Assembly (NCBI GenBank): GCA_903854075.1
Contig: CAINVI010000361.1
Span: 1 to 11,250 of the forward strand
DNA: 11,250 nt
Source of the DNA: Candidatus Pollutiaquabacter sp.
Lineage (GTDB): Bacteria; Bacteroidota; Bacteroidia; AKYH767-A; 2013-40CM-41-45
Reading direction: 5' to 3'
The stretch's first letter is position 1, and every line of letters starts with the position of its first letter. The notes below the pieces were generated by a model. The model did no database searches and had not been told where the DNA came from. It worked only from the letters and a program-made list of their open reading frames with translations. Position numbers and translations under genes: made by a program. This document shows positions 1 to 6,319 of the stretch, one piece after another.

Positions 1-669
1 ACAATTCAGGAACGTATTGATCGGCTTCGATCGGAACTATCTCCCTTTGGTGCTCAACTTATTACTGTGTCCAAAACCCGTTCATCGGATGAAATCGCTG
101 CTGCGCTTTCAGGAGGACAACTCGATTTCGGTGAAAATTATGTTCAGGAGCTGATCGAGAAACATCCGCTACTCCCGGATGCCGTGCGTTGGCACTTTAT
201 TGGTCACCTACAATCCAATAAAGTCAAATACATTGCCGGTTTCGTACACATGATTCATACGGTTGACTCGCTGAAATTACTTCAGGAAATTAATAAGCAA
301 GCTGCAAAGCACCAACGCATCATACCTTGCCTGCTTCAACTACATATTGCCCGGGAAGAGACGAAATATGGCCTGTCCTTCGAAGAAGCTGCGGAAATAA
401 TAAATGATCCGAAAGTAGTTGGACTAAAAAATGTACGGATTATAGGATTGATGGGAATGGCAACGAATACAGAAAATGAAATTGCCGTTCAGCATGAATT
501 CGTTTCCTTAAAGCACTTTTTTGACCGTATGCGAGAACAACATCCCGAACTTACGGTACTTTCCATGGGAATGAGTGGCGATTATAAACTCGCGTTGTCC
601 GCAGGAAGTACGATGGTCCGTATTGGATCAACCATTTTCGGCGAGCGAACCTATCCATCTGCTACATGA
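1..669 (+). CDS. yggS: YggS/PROSC family PLP-binding homeostasis protein (5' end cut off)
   Basis: The reading frame is open from base 1, so the true start lies just left of the window; 222 residues are visible. The family binds pyridoxal 5'-phosphate in the cytoplasm and buffers free PLP without a known catalytic reaction. The PLP-binding lysine sits in the motif ITVSKTR (lysine codon at 73-75). It is followed by the hallmark FGENYVQE at about residues 44-51, WHFIGHLQSNK at about 64-74, the MGMSGDY segment and the C-terminal GSTMVRIGSTIFGER. In E. coli YggS this lysine is residue 36, against 25 here, so only about ten residues should be missing. The GTG at 67 is internal, just before the lysine, and is not the start. 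The stop overlaps the next start as ATGA, suggesting translational coupling. Family assignment is very secure. Confidence 0.95.
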   Translation, partial: TIQERIDRLRSELSPFGAQLITVSKTRSSDEIAAALSGGQLDFGENYVQELIEKHPLLPDAVRWHFIGHLQSNKVKYIAGFVHMIHTVDSLKLLQEINKQAAKHQRIIPCLLQLHIAREETKYGLSFEEAAEIINDPKVVGLKNVRIIGLMGMATNTENEIAVQHEFVSLKHFFDRMREQHPELTVLSMGMSGDYKLALSAGSTMVRIGSTIFGERTYPSAT

Positions 670-1622
670 ATGCCGCTGGAGTTACGTTTGCTTTGCTAAC
701 TACTATTTCCTGGGCAATAGGAATATTCCCCTTTACCATTGCAGCCCGCCGGCTCGGCGTTAATCCGCTGAATCACTTCCGACTGGTGCTTGCTACAATA
801 GTTCTTTTTCTGATTGCACTGTTGTCTGCCCCCAATTTCCTGTCATCACTTTTCTTGTCAGCACACACCAAAGCATGGTTCTGGCTGGGTTTATCCGGTG
901 TGATCGGACTCACCATCGGTGACCATTTCGGATTCGTCATGTTTACCATTCTGGGTCCACGACTGGGCAGTGTACTTTCTACGTTTGCTCCCGGTGCTGC
1001 TTTGATAACCGGTTATTTTCTCGCTGACGACCATTTATCGTGGATAGGAATTCTTGGCATGGGCATTACGATGATCGGTGTTATTGTTTTATCCTTGAGC
1101 CGCGAGGAACGTGACAAACACGAAGAAACCCATCACGGATCCATGCGAAAAGGAATCATATATGGAATTCTGGCTGCATTTTGTCAAGGTATTGGATTAG
1201 TAATGGCAAAAAAAGGAATGCAACTGGAAGAAAACACCTTACTCCCCCCCTTTCAGGCTACGTTTATACGACTGTTTGCCGCTACTGCCTCGTTACTTCT
1301 TTTTACGCTACTAGTGCGACGTTGGAAATCAGTGGTCAGCCCTCTTCTTCAAAACCGTGAAAAGGGCCTGCTGCCGGCTATGGCCGGTACCTTGTTCGGT
1401 CCTGTACTTGGTGTATCACTTTCGCTGTTCACGGTCAGTTACCTGGACGCCTCCGTTGCTCAAACCATATTTTCGCTCGTTCCTGTTGTCGCCTTATTGT
1501 TGGCCAGGATTATTCATAAAGAACCTATTCAACCCAAGGCGCTGGCCGGTGTTTTAGTAGCCGTTTCCGGTGTCGTTATCTTGGTTTGGCGAGATTCGAT
1601 CCAAGGTTATATTTTTGGTTAA
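666..1622 (+). CDS. EamA/DMT-superfamily transporter
   Basis: A 318-residue, very hydrophobic protein with about ten predicted membrane segments arranged as two EamA repeats (about residues 5-142 and 162-306). They are separated by a charged cytoplasmic loop at about 143-160, rich in Arg, Glu, Lys and His. This is the usual length and layout of drug/metabolite exporters of the inner membrane. Glycine-rich segments such as GLTIGDHFGF and the late PVVALLLARIIHKEP are typical of the family, the latter near the end of the second repeat. Substrate cannot be read from the sequence; amino acids or other small metabolites are usual for relatives. The ATG overlaps the stop of the YggS gene by 4 bp, so the two are probably one transcript. 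A run of seven C at 1244-1250 lies in the coding frame, and the frame is intact. Confidence 0.9.
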   Translation: MNAAGVTFALLTTISWAIGIFPFTIAARRLGVNPLNHFRLVLATIVLFLIALLSAPNFLSSLFLSAHTKAWFWLGLSGVIGLTIGDHFGFVMFTILGPRLGSVLSTFAPGAALITGYFLADDHLSWIGILGMGITMIGVIVLSLSREERDKHEETHHGSMRKGIIYGILAAFCQGIGLVMAKKGMQLEENTLLPPFQATFIRLFAATASLLLFTLLVRRWKSVVSPLLQNREKGLLPAMAGTLFGPVLGVSLSLFTVSYLDASVAQTIFSLVPVVALLLARIIHKEPIQPKALAGVLVAVSGVVILVWRDSIQGYIFG

Positions 1623-1638
1623 CCATCCACCAACGACG

Positions 1639-3567
1639 ATGCCTAGCAACCTGCGTACTGTATTATTAAGCGGCCTGTTATTTGCCGGAACACTTTTAAT
1701 TTACTGGCTGACGTCATCTCCGTACCTGATGTTTGACGATGCTGCGGAATTCGCGCTGGTTATTCGGCTCGGAAGTATCGCGCATTCACCGGGCTTTCCG
1801 GCCTATGTATTTTTTGGCTTTTTATGGGACGGCCTGATGTCGGGGATCATCGTAGATACGGTTTTACGACTAACCTTCTTTTCATCCGTACTCGTTGCAC
1901 TGTCGAATGTTTTACTTTACCAGGGCTTTCGATCCATTGCCAGCATTATCCGTGATGACGCCAAGGATTGGAAGACGGAAGCCACAGCATTTTTACCGGT
2001 TCTTGTTTTTGCCTTTGGTAATACCACCTGGAGTTGGGCCAACACAATTGAAGCCTATGCGTTCCAGGTTTTTTCCATGAGCCTTTTACTTTTCGGTTTA
2101 TGTCGGTATCAAGAAGATAAAAAACTGATTAATGTAGTGGTCAGTGCATTCGGTTTGGCCTTGGGATGGAGTAATCATCACCTAACGATGATTGCGTTCA
2201 CCGCTTTTACGCCATTTTTTTTCTTACCTGAGTTATTTAAACCGGCTGTGGTCACGCTGGAAAAGAAAAAGCGTACGACAATCGCACGTAAGTCGCTAAT
2301 CAGTGATTATTTATCGGTCTTAAAATCAAAGCCCTTTCTATTGTTTGCTGGAGTATCTGCTACAGTAACACTGGCTTTCTACGGATGGATGCTTTGGCGC
2401 GCCCAAAGTGATTATGCATTTATGTTCGGCAAACCAGAAAATTTAGATCAGTTGTTTTATCACATTCGTGGTGGAGCCTATACCAAAAACATCACTGAAA
2501 CGAAAGGCGATATTATAGCATCACGTCTCCCCTATTTTTTACAGCTTACCGGCCAGCAGTTTTTTCTCTTTTTGCCTTTTTTACTGGTAGGAATTATTGA
2601 ATTATTTCGCCGTAACGTAAAGCGTATGGCTGGAATAGTGCTTCTTTATTTTCTAATTCTTTTGATGTATCAGTTGAACAATAACCAATGGGCCAGCACC
2701 GATGCATACCTGTTATTACCGTTTATGGTACTTTGCTTTCCCTTGATCTTTGCATTCGATAGGCTGCTGAAGAATATGAAAATAGTCGCATTGACACTTC
2801 TCCTTTTCGGTTGCACCATTTACCTGGGCTACTCACGCCATGATCGTAATTCCTACCCGGTAAGTACTGACTTGATGCAATTACTGGATTCGTCTGCACC
2901 TAAAAACAGCGTTGTCGTATTGTCTGACTGGACCACCGTTATCCAATATTATTTTTATCGTATTGAAAAGGGTTTTCGTTCCGACCTTGATGTATTGCAT
3001 TACGATTACAAGTTCACGCACTATCATCTTTTACCGATCAACAACCCTAAACTTTACCTGGAAATAAAGCCGGAATATGATGCGTTTGTGGAAGCTTTGC
3101 GTTCAGAGCATCCATACCAAATTATAAATACAGGATGTGATCTTTCTACACCACTTCTCAATCAATCGTTCAAGAAACTCATTACTAAGATCGAAACCTA
3201 TTGCCAGTCCTCCGGACGAACTTTCCTTACCGATCCGCGCACTCATTATCTATACAGCACGTCGGATTATTATTCAGCAGCACGCTATGTTTCCGGCTGT
3301 TTCTCCTCCAATGTTCCAACCGATACGAATTTTTCTGCTGAATTTCTCGACCTTAAATTACGTTTTTTGGAATCACCGTTATTGCTGGAGGACCCATCTT
3401 GCCTGGATAAACTGGTCGATTTTCAGGCTATGACGGATCAGCATATTTCTTTCTATACAGCCAATAAAAATGAGTCGCTTTTACAGCGGGCTAACGCCTC
3501 CCGAAACCGGATTCTGAAAATACAACGAGAGTTGAAAAAAGAAATGTCTTTCGCCTATAAAAAATAA
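1639..3567 (+). CDS. DUF2723 multi-pass membrane protein (TMEM260-like)
   Basis: A 642-residue protein. The N-terminal third matches the DUF2723 pattern: a first membrane helix, then an acidic FDDAAEF motif (about residues 32-38) and a HSPGFP motif (49-54), as in GT-C-like glycosyltransferase folds. Several further hydrophobic helices extend to about residue 400. The remaining 240 residues are mostly soluble and probably face the periplasm. Human TMEM260, which shares this domain, is a protein O-mannosyltransferase, so a role in protein O-glycosylation is reasonable but inferred. I chose the ATG at 1639, 16 bp after the preceding stop, over the GTG at 1570. The GTG would overlap the transporter gene by 53 bp and add a polar tail before the first helix. 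It follows the transporter gene in the same direction and converges on aroQ with 7 bp between stops. Confidence 0.85.
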   Translation: MPSNLRTVLLSGLLFAGTLLIYWLTSSPYLMFDDAAEFALVIRLGSIAHSPGFPAYVFFGFLWDGLMSGIIVDTVLRLTFFSSVLVALSNVLLYQGFRSIASIIRDDAKDWKTEATAFLPVLVFAFGNTTWSWANTIEAYAFQVFSMSLLLFGLCRYQEDKKLINVVVSAFGLALGWSNHHLTMIAFTAFTPFFFLPELFKPAVVTLEKKKRTTIARKSLISDYLSVLKSKPFLLFAGVSATVTLAFYGWMLWRAQSDYAFMFGKPENLDQLFYHIRGGAYTKNITETKGDIIASRLPYFLQLTGQQFFLFLPFLLVGIIELFRRNVKRMAGIVLLYFLILLMYQLNNNQWASTDAYLLLPFMVLCFPLIFAFDRLLKNMKIVALTLLLFGCTIYLGYSRHDRNSYPVSTDLMQLLDSSAPKNSVVVLSDWTTVIQYYFYRIEKGFRSDLDVLHYDYKFTHYHLLPINNPKLYLEIKPEYDAFVEALRSEHPYQIINTGCDLSTPLLNQSFKKLITKIETYCQSSGRTFLTDPRTHYLYSTSDYYSAARYVSGCFSSNVPTDTNFSAEFLDLKLRFLESPLLLEDPSCLDKLVDFQAMTDQHISFYTANKNESLLQRANASRNRILKIQRELKKEMSFAYKK

Positions 3568-3583
3568 GCTGATTTCAGTCAGC
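3556..3583 (-). terminator. Possible rho-independent terminator of aroQ
   Basis: Read on the minus strand, GCTGA (3583-3579) can pair with TCAGC (3572-3568) around a six-base loop, and TTATTTTTT follows at once. The arms flank the aroQ stop codon, and the T-rich tail lies inside the last codons of the converging DUF2723 gene. The stem is only 5 bp, so this is plausible rather than certain. No T tract follows the hairpin on the plus strand, so it would act for aroQ only. Confidence 0.4.
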
Positions 3584-4009
3584 GGAAGCAAATCGCTCGA
3601 TAAATGCCTCAATCGCGAGACGATAACCCAGCAAACCGAAACCACTGATTACGCCTATGCAATGCCGGGCTGTAAGTGACACATGGCGAAATTCTTCCCG
3701 TGCGTAGATATTCGAAATATGAACTTCCGCAACCGGCATTGAAATTGCAGCGATGGCATCGGCTATAGCAACTGAGGTATGCGTATATCCAGCCGGATTA
3801 ATGATGATGGCATCTACGATTTTACGCGCCTCATGTAAACGGTCAATGATCTCCCCTTCAAGATTGGACTGAAAATACGTCAACTCAAGGATTGGAAATT
3901 GGGCCTGCAACTCCTCGAAATAAGCTTCAAAGGAGCGTGAACCATAAATAGAAGTTTCCCGCTCACCAAGCAGATTAAGATTTGGACCATTAATTATGAG
4001 CAGTTTCAT
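3575..4009 (-). CDS. aroQ: Type II 3-dehydroquinate dehydratase
   Basis: A 144-residue protein, the usual size of the small dodecameric cytoplasmic enzyme that dehydrates 3-dehydroquinate to 3-dehydroshikimate in the shikimate pathway. Visible signatures are NGPNLNLLGERE (residues 7-18), the catalytic tyrosine in IYG (Tyr22), the substrate loop NPAGYTHTSVA (71-81), the catalytic histidine in EVHISN (His97) and FRHVS (107-111). All key residues are present. The ATG at 4009-4007 is preceded by purine-rich AAAGAAAGG three bases upstream, and the conserved N-terminus begins directly after it, so the start is firm. The gene is divergent from the xerD-like gene, with about 126 bp between them, and convergent with the DUF2723 gene. 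The aroQ/xerD adjacency is one I recall from other Bacteroidota. Confidence 0.96.
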   Translation of the reverse strand: MKLLIINGPNLNLLGERETSIYGSRSFEAYFEELQAQFPILELTYFQSNLEGEIIDRLHEARKIVDAIIINPAGYTHTSVAIADAIAAISMPVAEVHISNIYAREEFRHVSLTARHCIGVISGFGLLGYRLAIEAFIERFASAD

Positions 4010-4135
4010 GCCTTTCTTTAAACTTCGAAATTACGTACATTTTTCAATAAATCGTGTGAATAACTGATTTGGCGTCGTGCAGAACATTGCACCTATTTTC
4101 TCATTTTTGATAACTAACCTAAAACTGTTTTCACG
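4010..4135. promoter_or_regulatory. Divergent promoter region between aroQ and xerD
   Basis: This gap between two divergent genes must by position hold the promoters of both. Using the Bacteroidota -7 consensus TAnnTTTG, CATTTTTG at 4102-4109 (plus strand, one mismatch) could serve xerD. TAATTTCG on the minus strand at 4033-4026 (one mismatch) could serve aroQ. I could not find a well-spaced -33 element for either, so the exact boxes are tentative. No dif-like site with two clean inverted 11-bp arms was found here. Confidence 0.35.
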
Positions 4136-5035
4136 CTGAACTGGAACGTTTACATAAAAGGATTTAAGTCCTATCTGAAGCTGGAGCGATCACTTTCCGG
4201 TAATTCAGTAGAAGCTTACTTACACGACATCAATATGTTGCAGCAATACCTGGTCAACAGCGGACAATCCGTATCGCCGGCGCAAACCAACTTGGAGCTG
4301 TTGCAAGGCTTTATAGGATGGATTAATGAAGTAGGACTCAGTGCCCGAAGTCAGGCTCGCATCATCTCCGGAGTAAAAAGCTTCTTCAAATATTGTCTGA
4401 TGGAGAACATCATTACGGACGATCCATCACAATTGCTGGAATCACCTCGGTTGGGAAGAAAATTACCGGATACACTTTCGGTAGAAGACATTAACCAGCT
4501 CATAGCTGCTATTGACCTTAGTAAACCTGAAGGTGTTCGGAATAAAGCGATGCTGGAAACTTTGTACAGTTGTGGTCTACGTGTCAGTGAACTGGTAGGT
4601 TTGTTGCTCTCTAATCTACACCTGGAAATCGGATTTGTTAAGGTAACCGGCAAAGGTGACAAGGAACGACTGGTACCTATTGGAAGTGTGGCCATAAAAC
4701 ACATCAAGATTTACCTGGACGAAATCCGAAATCATCAGGTTATACAGCAAGGTCATGAAGATTTTGTTTTTCTAAATCAGCGCGGCCGGAAACTTTCCCG
4801 TGTAATGGTCTTCACCATTATCAAACAACTCTCTCAGAAAATTCAGTTGAAAAAAAGTATAAGTCCACACACTTTCCGCCACTCCTTTGCAACCCACCTT
4901 ATCGAGGGTGGAGCCGATTTACGCGCAGTTCAGGAAATGCTCGGCCACGAATCTATTACTACTACTGAAATTTACACTCATCTGGACCGGGATTTTCTGC
5001 GCTCCTCCATTCTTAAACATCATCCTCGAGCCTGA
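4136..5035 (+). CDS. xerD: XerD-like site-specific tyrosine recombinase, apparent CTG start
   Basis: The complete protein would be 299 residues. XerD works with XerC at dif to resolve chromosome dimers. The N-terminal SAM-like core-binding domain spans about residues 1-105 and the catalytic domain the rest. All catalytic residues are present: Arg149 (CGLRVSEL), Lys173 (GKGDKER), His245 and Arg248 (HTFRHSFATH), His271 (LGHES) and nucleophile Tyr280 (EIYTH). Each is one more than the E. coli XerD numbering I recall (148, 172, 244, 247, 270, 279), which fixes the start at about 4136. The first in-frame ATG is only at 4235 and would lose the first helix. Upstream codons encode typical XerD sequence (YIKGFKSYLKLERSLSG) back to a stop at 4115, with no ATG, GTG or TTG between. 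CTG at 4136 (L/M-NWNVYIKGF) is the best candidate. XerC is less likely but cannot be excluded by eye. Confidence 0.85.
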   Translation: MNWNVYIKGFKSYLKLERSLSGNSVEAYLHDINMLQQYLVNSGQSVSPAQTNLELLQGFIGWINEVGLSARSQARIISGVKSFFKYCLMENIITDDPSQLLESPRLGRKLPDTLSVEDINQLIAAIDLSKPEGVRNKAMLETLYSCGLRVSELVGLLLSNLHLEIGFVKVTGKGDKERLVPIGSVAIKHIKIYLDEIRNHQVIQQGHEDFVFLNQRGRKLSRVMVFTIIKQLSQKIQLKKSISPHTFRHSFATHLIEGGADLRAVQEMLGHESITTTEIYTHLDRDFLRSSILKHHPRA

Positions 5036-5042
5036 TTGCTTT

Positions 5043-5891
5043 ATGAACGCATCCAGAAAACATATTCATTTATTGGTTTGGGCACTATTCTTCTTGCTCA
5101 TGAACCGACCCTTAACCGTGAAATCTTCTCCCGATACCATCTATCCGCTTCATTTGGTTGGCGACTCCATCCAATTTGCCGGATATCAATGGTATGTGAA
5201 AGACTCTCACGAGAAGCGCACGGGACCCGGCACCAATTTGTTCTCCAGTAACCAGGAAAACGTCTGGGTAGACAGCACCGGTCGTTTACATCTTCGTATC
5301 ACGCAACGAAACGACAACTGGTATTGTCCGGAAATTCAGCTGATGAAAAGTCTTGGCTACGGTAAATACAGTTTTACCATGGAAGCCTTACCGCAAGAAC
5401 TGGATAAAGATGTAGTAATCGGATTGTTCTTGTATGACCACGCAGATTCACTGCATCACCACAACGAAGTTGATGTGGAGATCTCGCATTGGGGGAAAGC
5501 AGAAAATCAGAATTCTCAATTCGTCATGCAGCCTTTCGAAGATAAAGCGCATCGGTTCAATTCAAACTTGACTGGTCGAAATGAATTTTCTTTTGAAGTT
5601 TATAAGAATAAAATTCACTTCGAAGCCAAAGAACTTACCGATTCAGTGCCCACCAAGAAATCAAAGCCTATCGATAACCACACTTTCCGACTCAAGCATC
5701 CTTTTCATCCCGTTGCCGAGAAAGTGTGCTTGAATGTTTGGTTATTCAAGGCTATTGAACCGGCAAGTCTTAAATCGTTTGAAGTCATTTTCTCCGGATT
5801 CAACTTCACGCCTTTTAACATTTCCCCACCTAAAAATCCGGATAACAAAAAATCAGCTGCCGAGCGGATTAAAGACCTCATCAGGAAATGA
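5043..5891 (+). CDS. Secreted GH16-like (concanavalin A-like fold) protein
   Basis: A 282-residue protein. Residues 1-25 have a basic start followed by a hydrophobic stretch (LLVWALFFLLM), which fits an N-terminal signal peptide. The body looks like a glycoside hydrolase family 16 jelly roll. It contains NEVDVEIS at 141-148, matching the GH16 catalytic ExDxE pattern (Glu142 nucleophile, Asp144, Glu146 acid/base). Upstream is a strand-rich region with GYGKYSFTMEA (about 105-115), where GH16 proteins have a similar strand. The usual tryptophan-rich segment just before the motif is absent, so this is a divergent member and its substrate (laminarin or another beta-glucan or galactan) cannot be told. 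A lysine-rich tail occupies 262-282. I chose the ATG at 5043, 7 bp after the xerD stop, because upstream codons overlap xerD and lack signal-peptide character. The stop overlaps the next gene as ATGA. Confidence 0.75.
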   Translation: MNASRKHIHLLVWALFFLLMNRPLTVKSSPDTIYPLHLVGDSIQFAGYQWYVKDSHEKRTGPGTNLFSSNQENVWVDSTGRLHLRITQRNDNWYCPEIQLMKSLGYGKYSFTMEALPQELDKDVVIGLFLYDHADSLHHHNEVDVEISHWGKAENQNSQFVMQPFEDKAHRFNSNLTGRNEFSFEVYKNKIHFEAKELTDSVPTKKSKPIDNHTFRLKHPFHPVAEKVCLNVWLFKAIEPASLKSFEVIFSGFNFTPFNISPPKNPDNKKSAAERIKDLIRK

Positions 5892-6268
5892 TAACCCGGG
5901 GCCTGCTTGCCATCTTTCTGCTTGTGATTTCCAATTTCTTTATGACGTTTGCGTGGTACGGCCACCTTCAACTGAAAAAGTGGAACATTCTCAAGGAAAC
6001 CGGACTCTTCAGCATCATACTCATCAGTTGGTCCATCGCGTTCTTCGAATACGTTTTTCAGGTACCGGGAAACCGCATCGGTCATCAGGAATTTGGCGGC
6101 CCTTTCAATCTCTTTGAGCTGAAAATCATTCAGGAGGTAGTAACACTAAGTGTCTTCAGTATTTGCGCGATTTTTATTTTCAAAACCGATACGTTAAAAT
6201 GGAACTATATAGTGGGTTTTGCTTTCTTATTGCTCGCTGTGTTTTTTGTATTTAAAAAATGGGAGTGA
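5888..6268 (+). CDS. DUF486 family small membrane protein
   Basis: A 126-residue protein with four membrane helices (about residues 4-24, 38-58, 80-100 and 105-122), the size and layout of DUF486, a DMT-related family of unknown function. Recognisable conserved segments are TFAWYGHL in helix 1, SWSIAFFEYVFQVPGNRIG in helix 2 and the connecting loop, EFGGPFNLFELKIIQE, and a short charged C-terminus. It begins within the stop of the GH16-like gene (ATGA overlap). An AGGA lies about 4 bases upstream, inside that gene's end, so translation is probably coupled. Small multidrug-resistance-like proteins share the four-helix layout, but transport has not been shown for this family as far as I know. 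Confidence 0.9.
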   Translation: MITRGLLAIFLLVISNFFMTFAWYGHLQLKKWNILKETGLFSIILISWSIAFFEYVFQVPGNRIGHQEFGGPFNLFELKIIQEVVTLSVFSICAIFIFKTDTLKWNYIVGFAFLLLAVFFVFKKWE

Positions 6269-6319
6269 TTCCGTAGTCCTTCACTATAAACAATACCAAG
6301 TAGCAACTGTTTACATCCT

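Noticed and set aside
1244..1250. Seven-C run in the transporter gene as a phase-variation tract
   Set aside because: The frame is intact, the run encodes ordinary prolines, and seven bases is short for a switching tract. There is no second sign of phase variation.
1570..1638. GTG start for the DUF2723 gene, 53 bp inside the transporter gene
   Set aside because: It would put about 23 non-conserved residues before the first helix, while the ATG at 1639 gives a normal short spacer and a typical N-terminus.
2215..2222. Eight-T run in the DUF2723 gene as a slippage site
   Set aside because: It encodes phenylalanines in a membrane helix with the frame continuing normally; hydrophobic codons explain it.
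4021..4060. AT-rich stretch near xerD as a dif site
   Set aside because: No two inverted 11-bp arms around a 6-bp centre can be found; partial TTCG and AATAAAT matches are too loose.
5705..6085. Antisense frame of 126 codons across the GH16-like/DUF486 junction
   Set aside because: It runs opposite two well-supported genes, and its product has low-complexity, charged, non-family-like composition.
6262..6284. AGTGA/TCACT inverted repeat after the DUF486 gene as a terminator
   Set aside because: The stem is 5 bp with a loop of about 12 bases and no T run follows.
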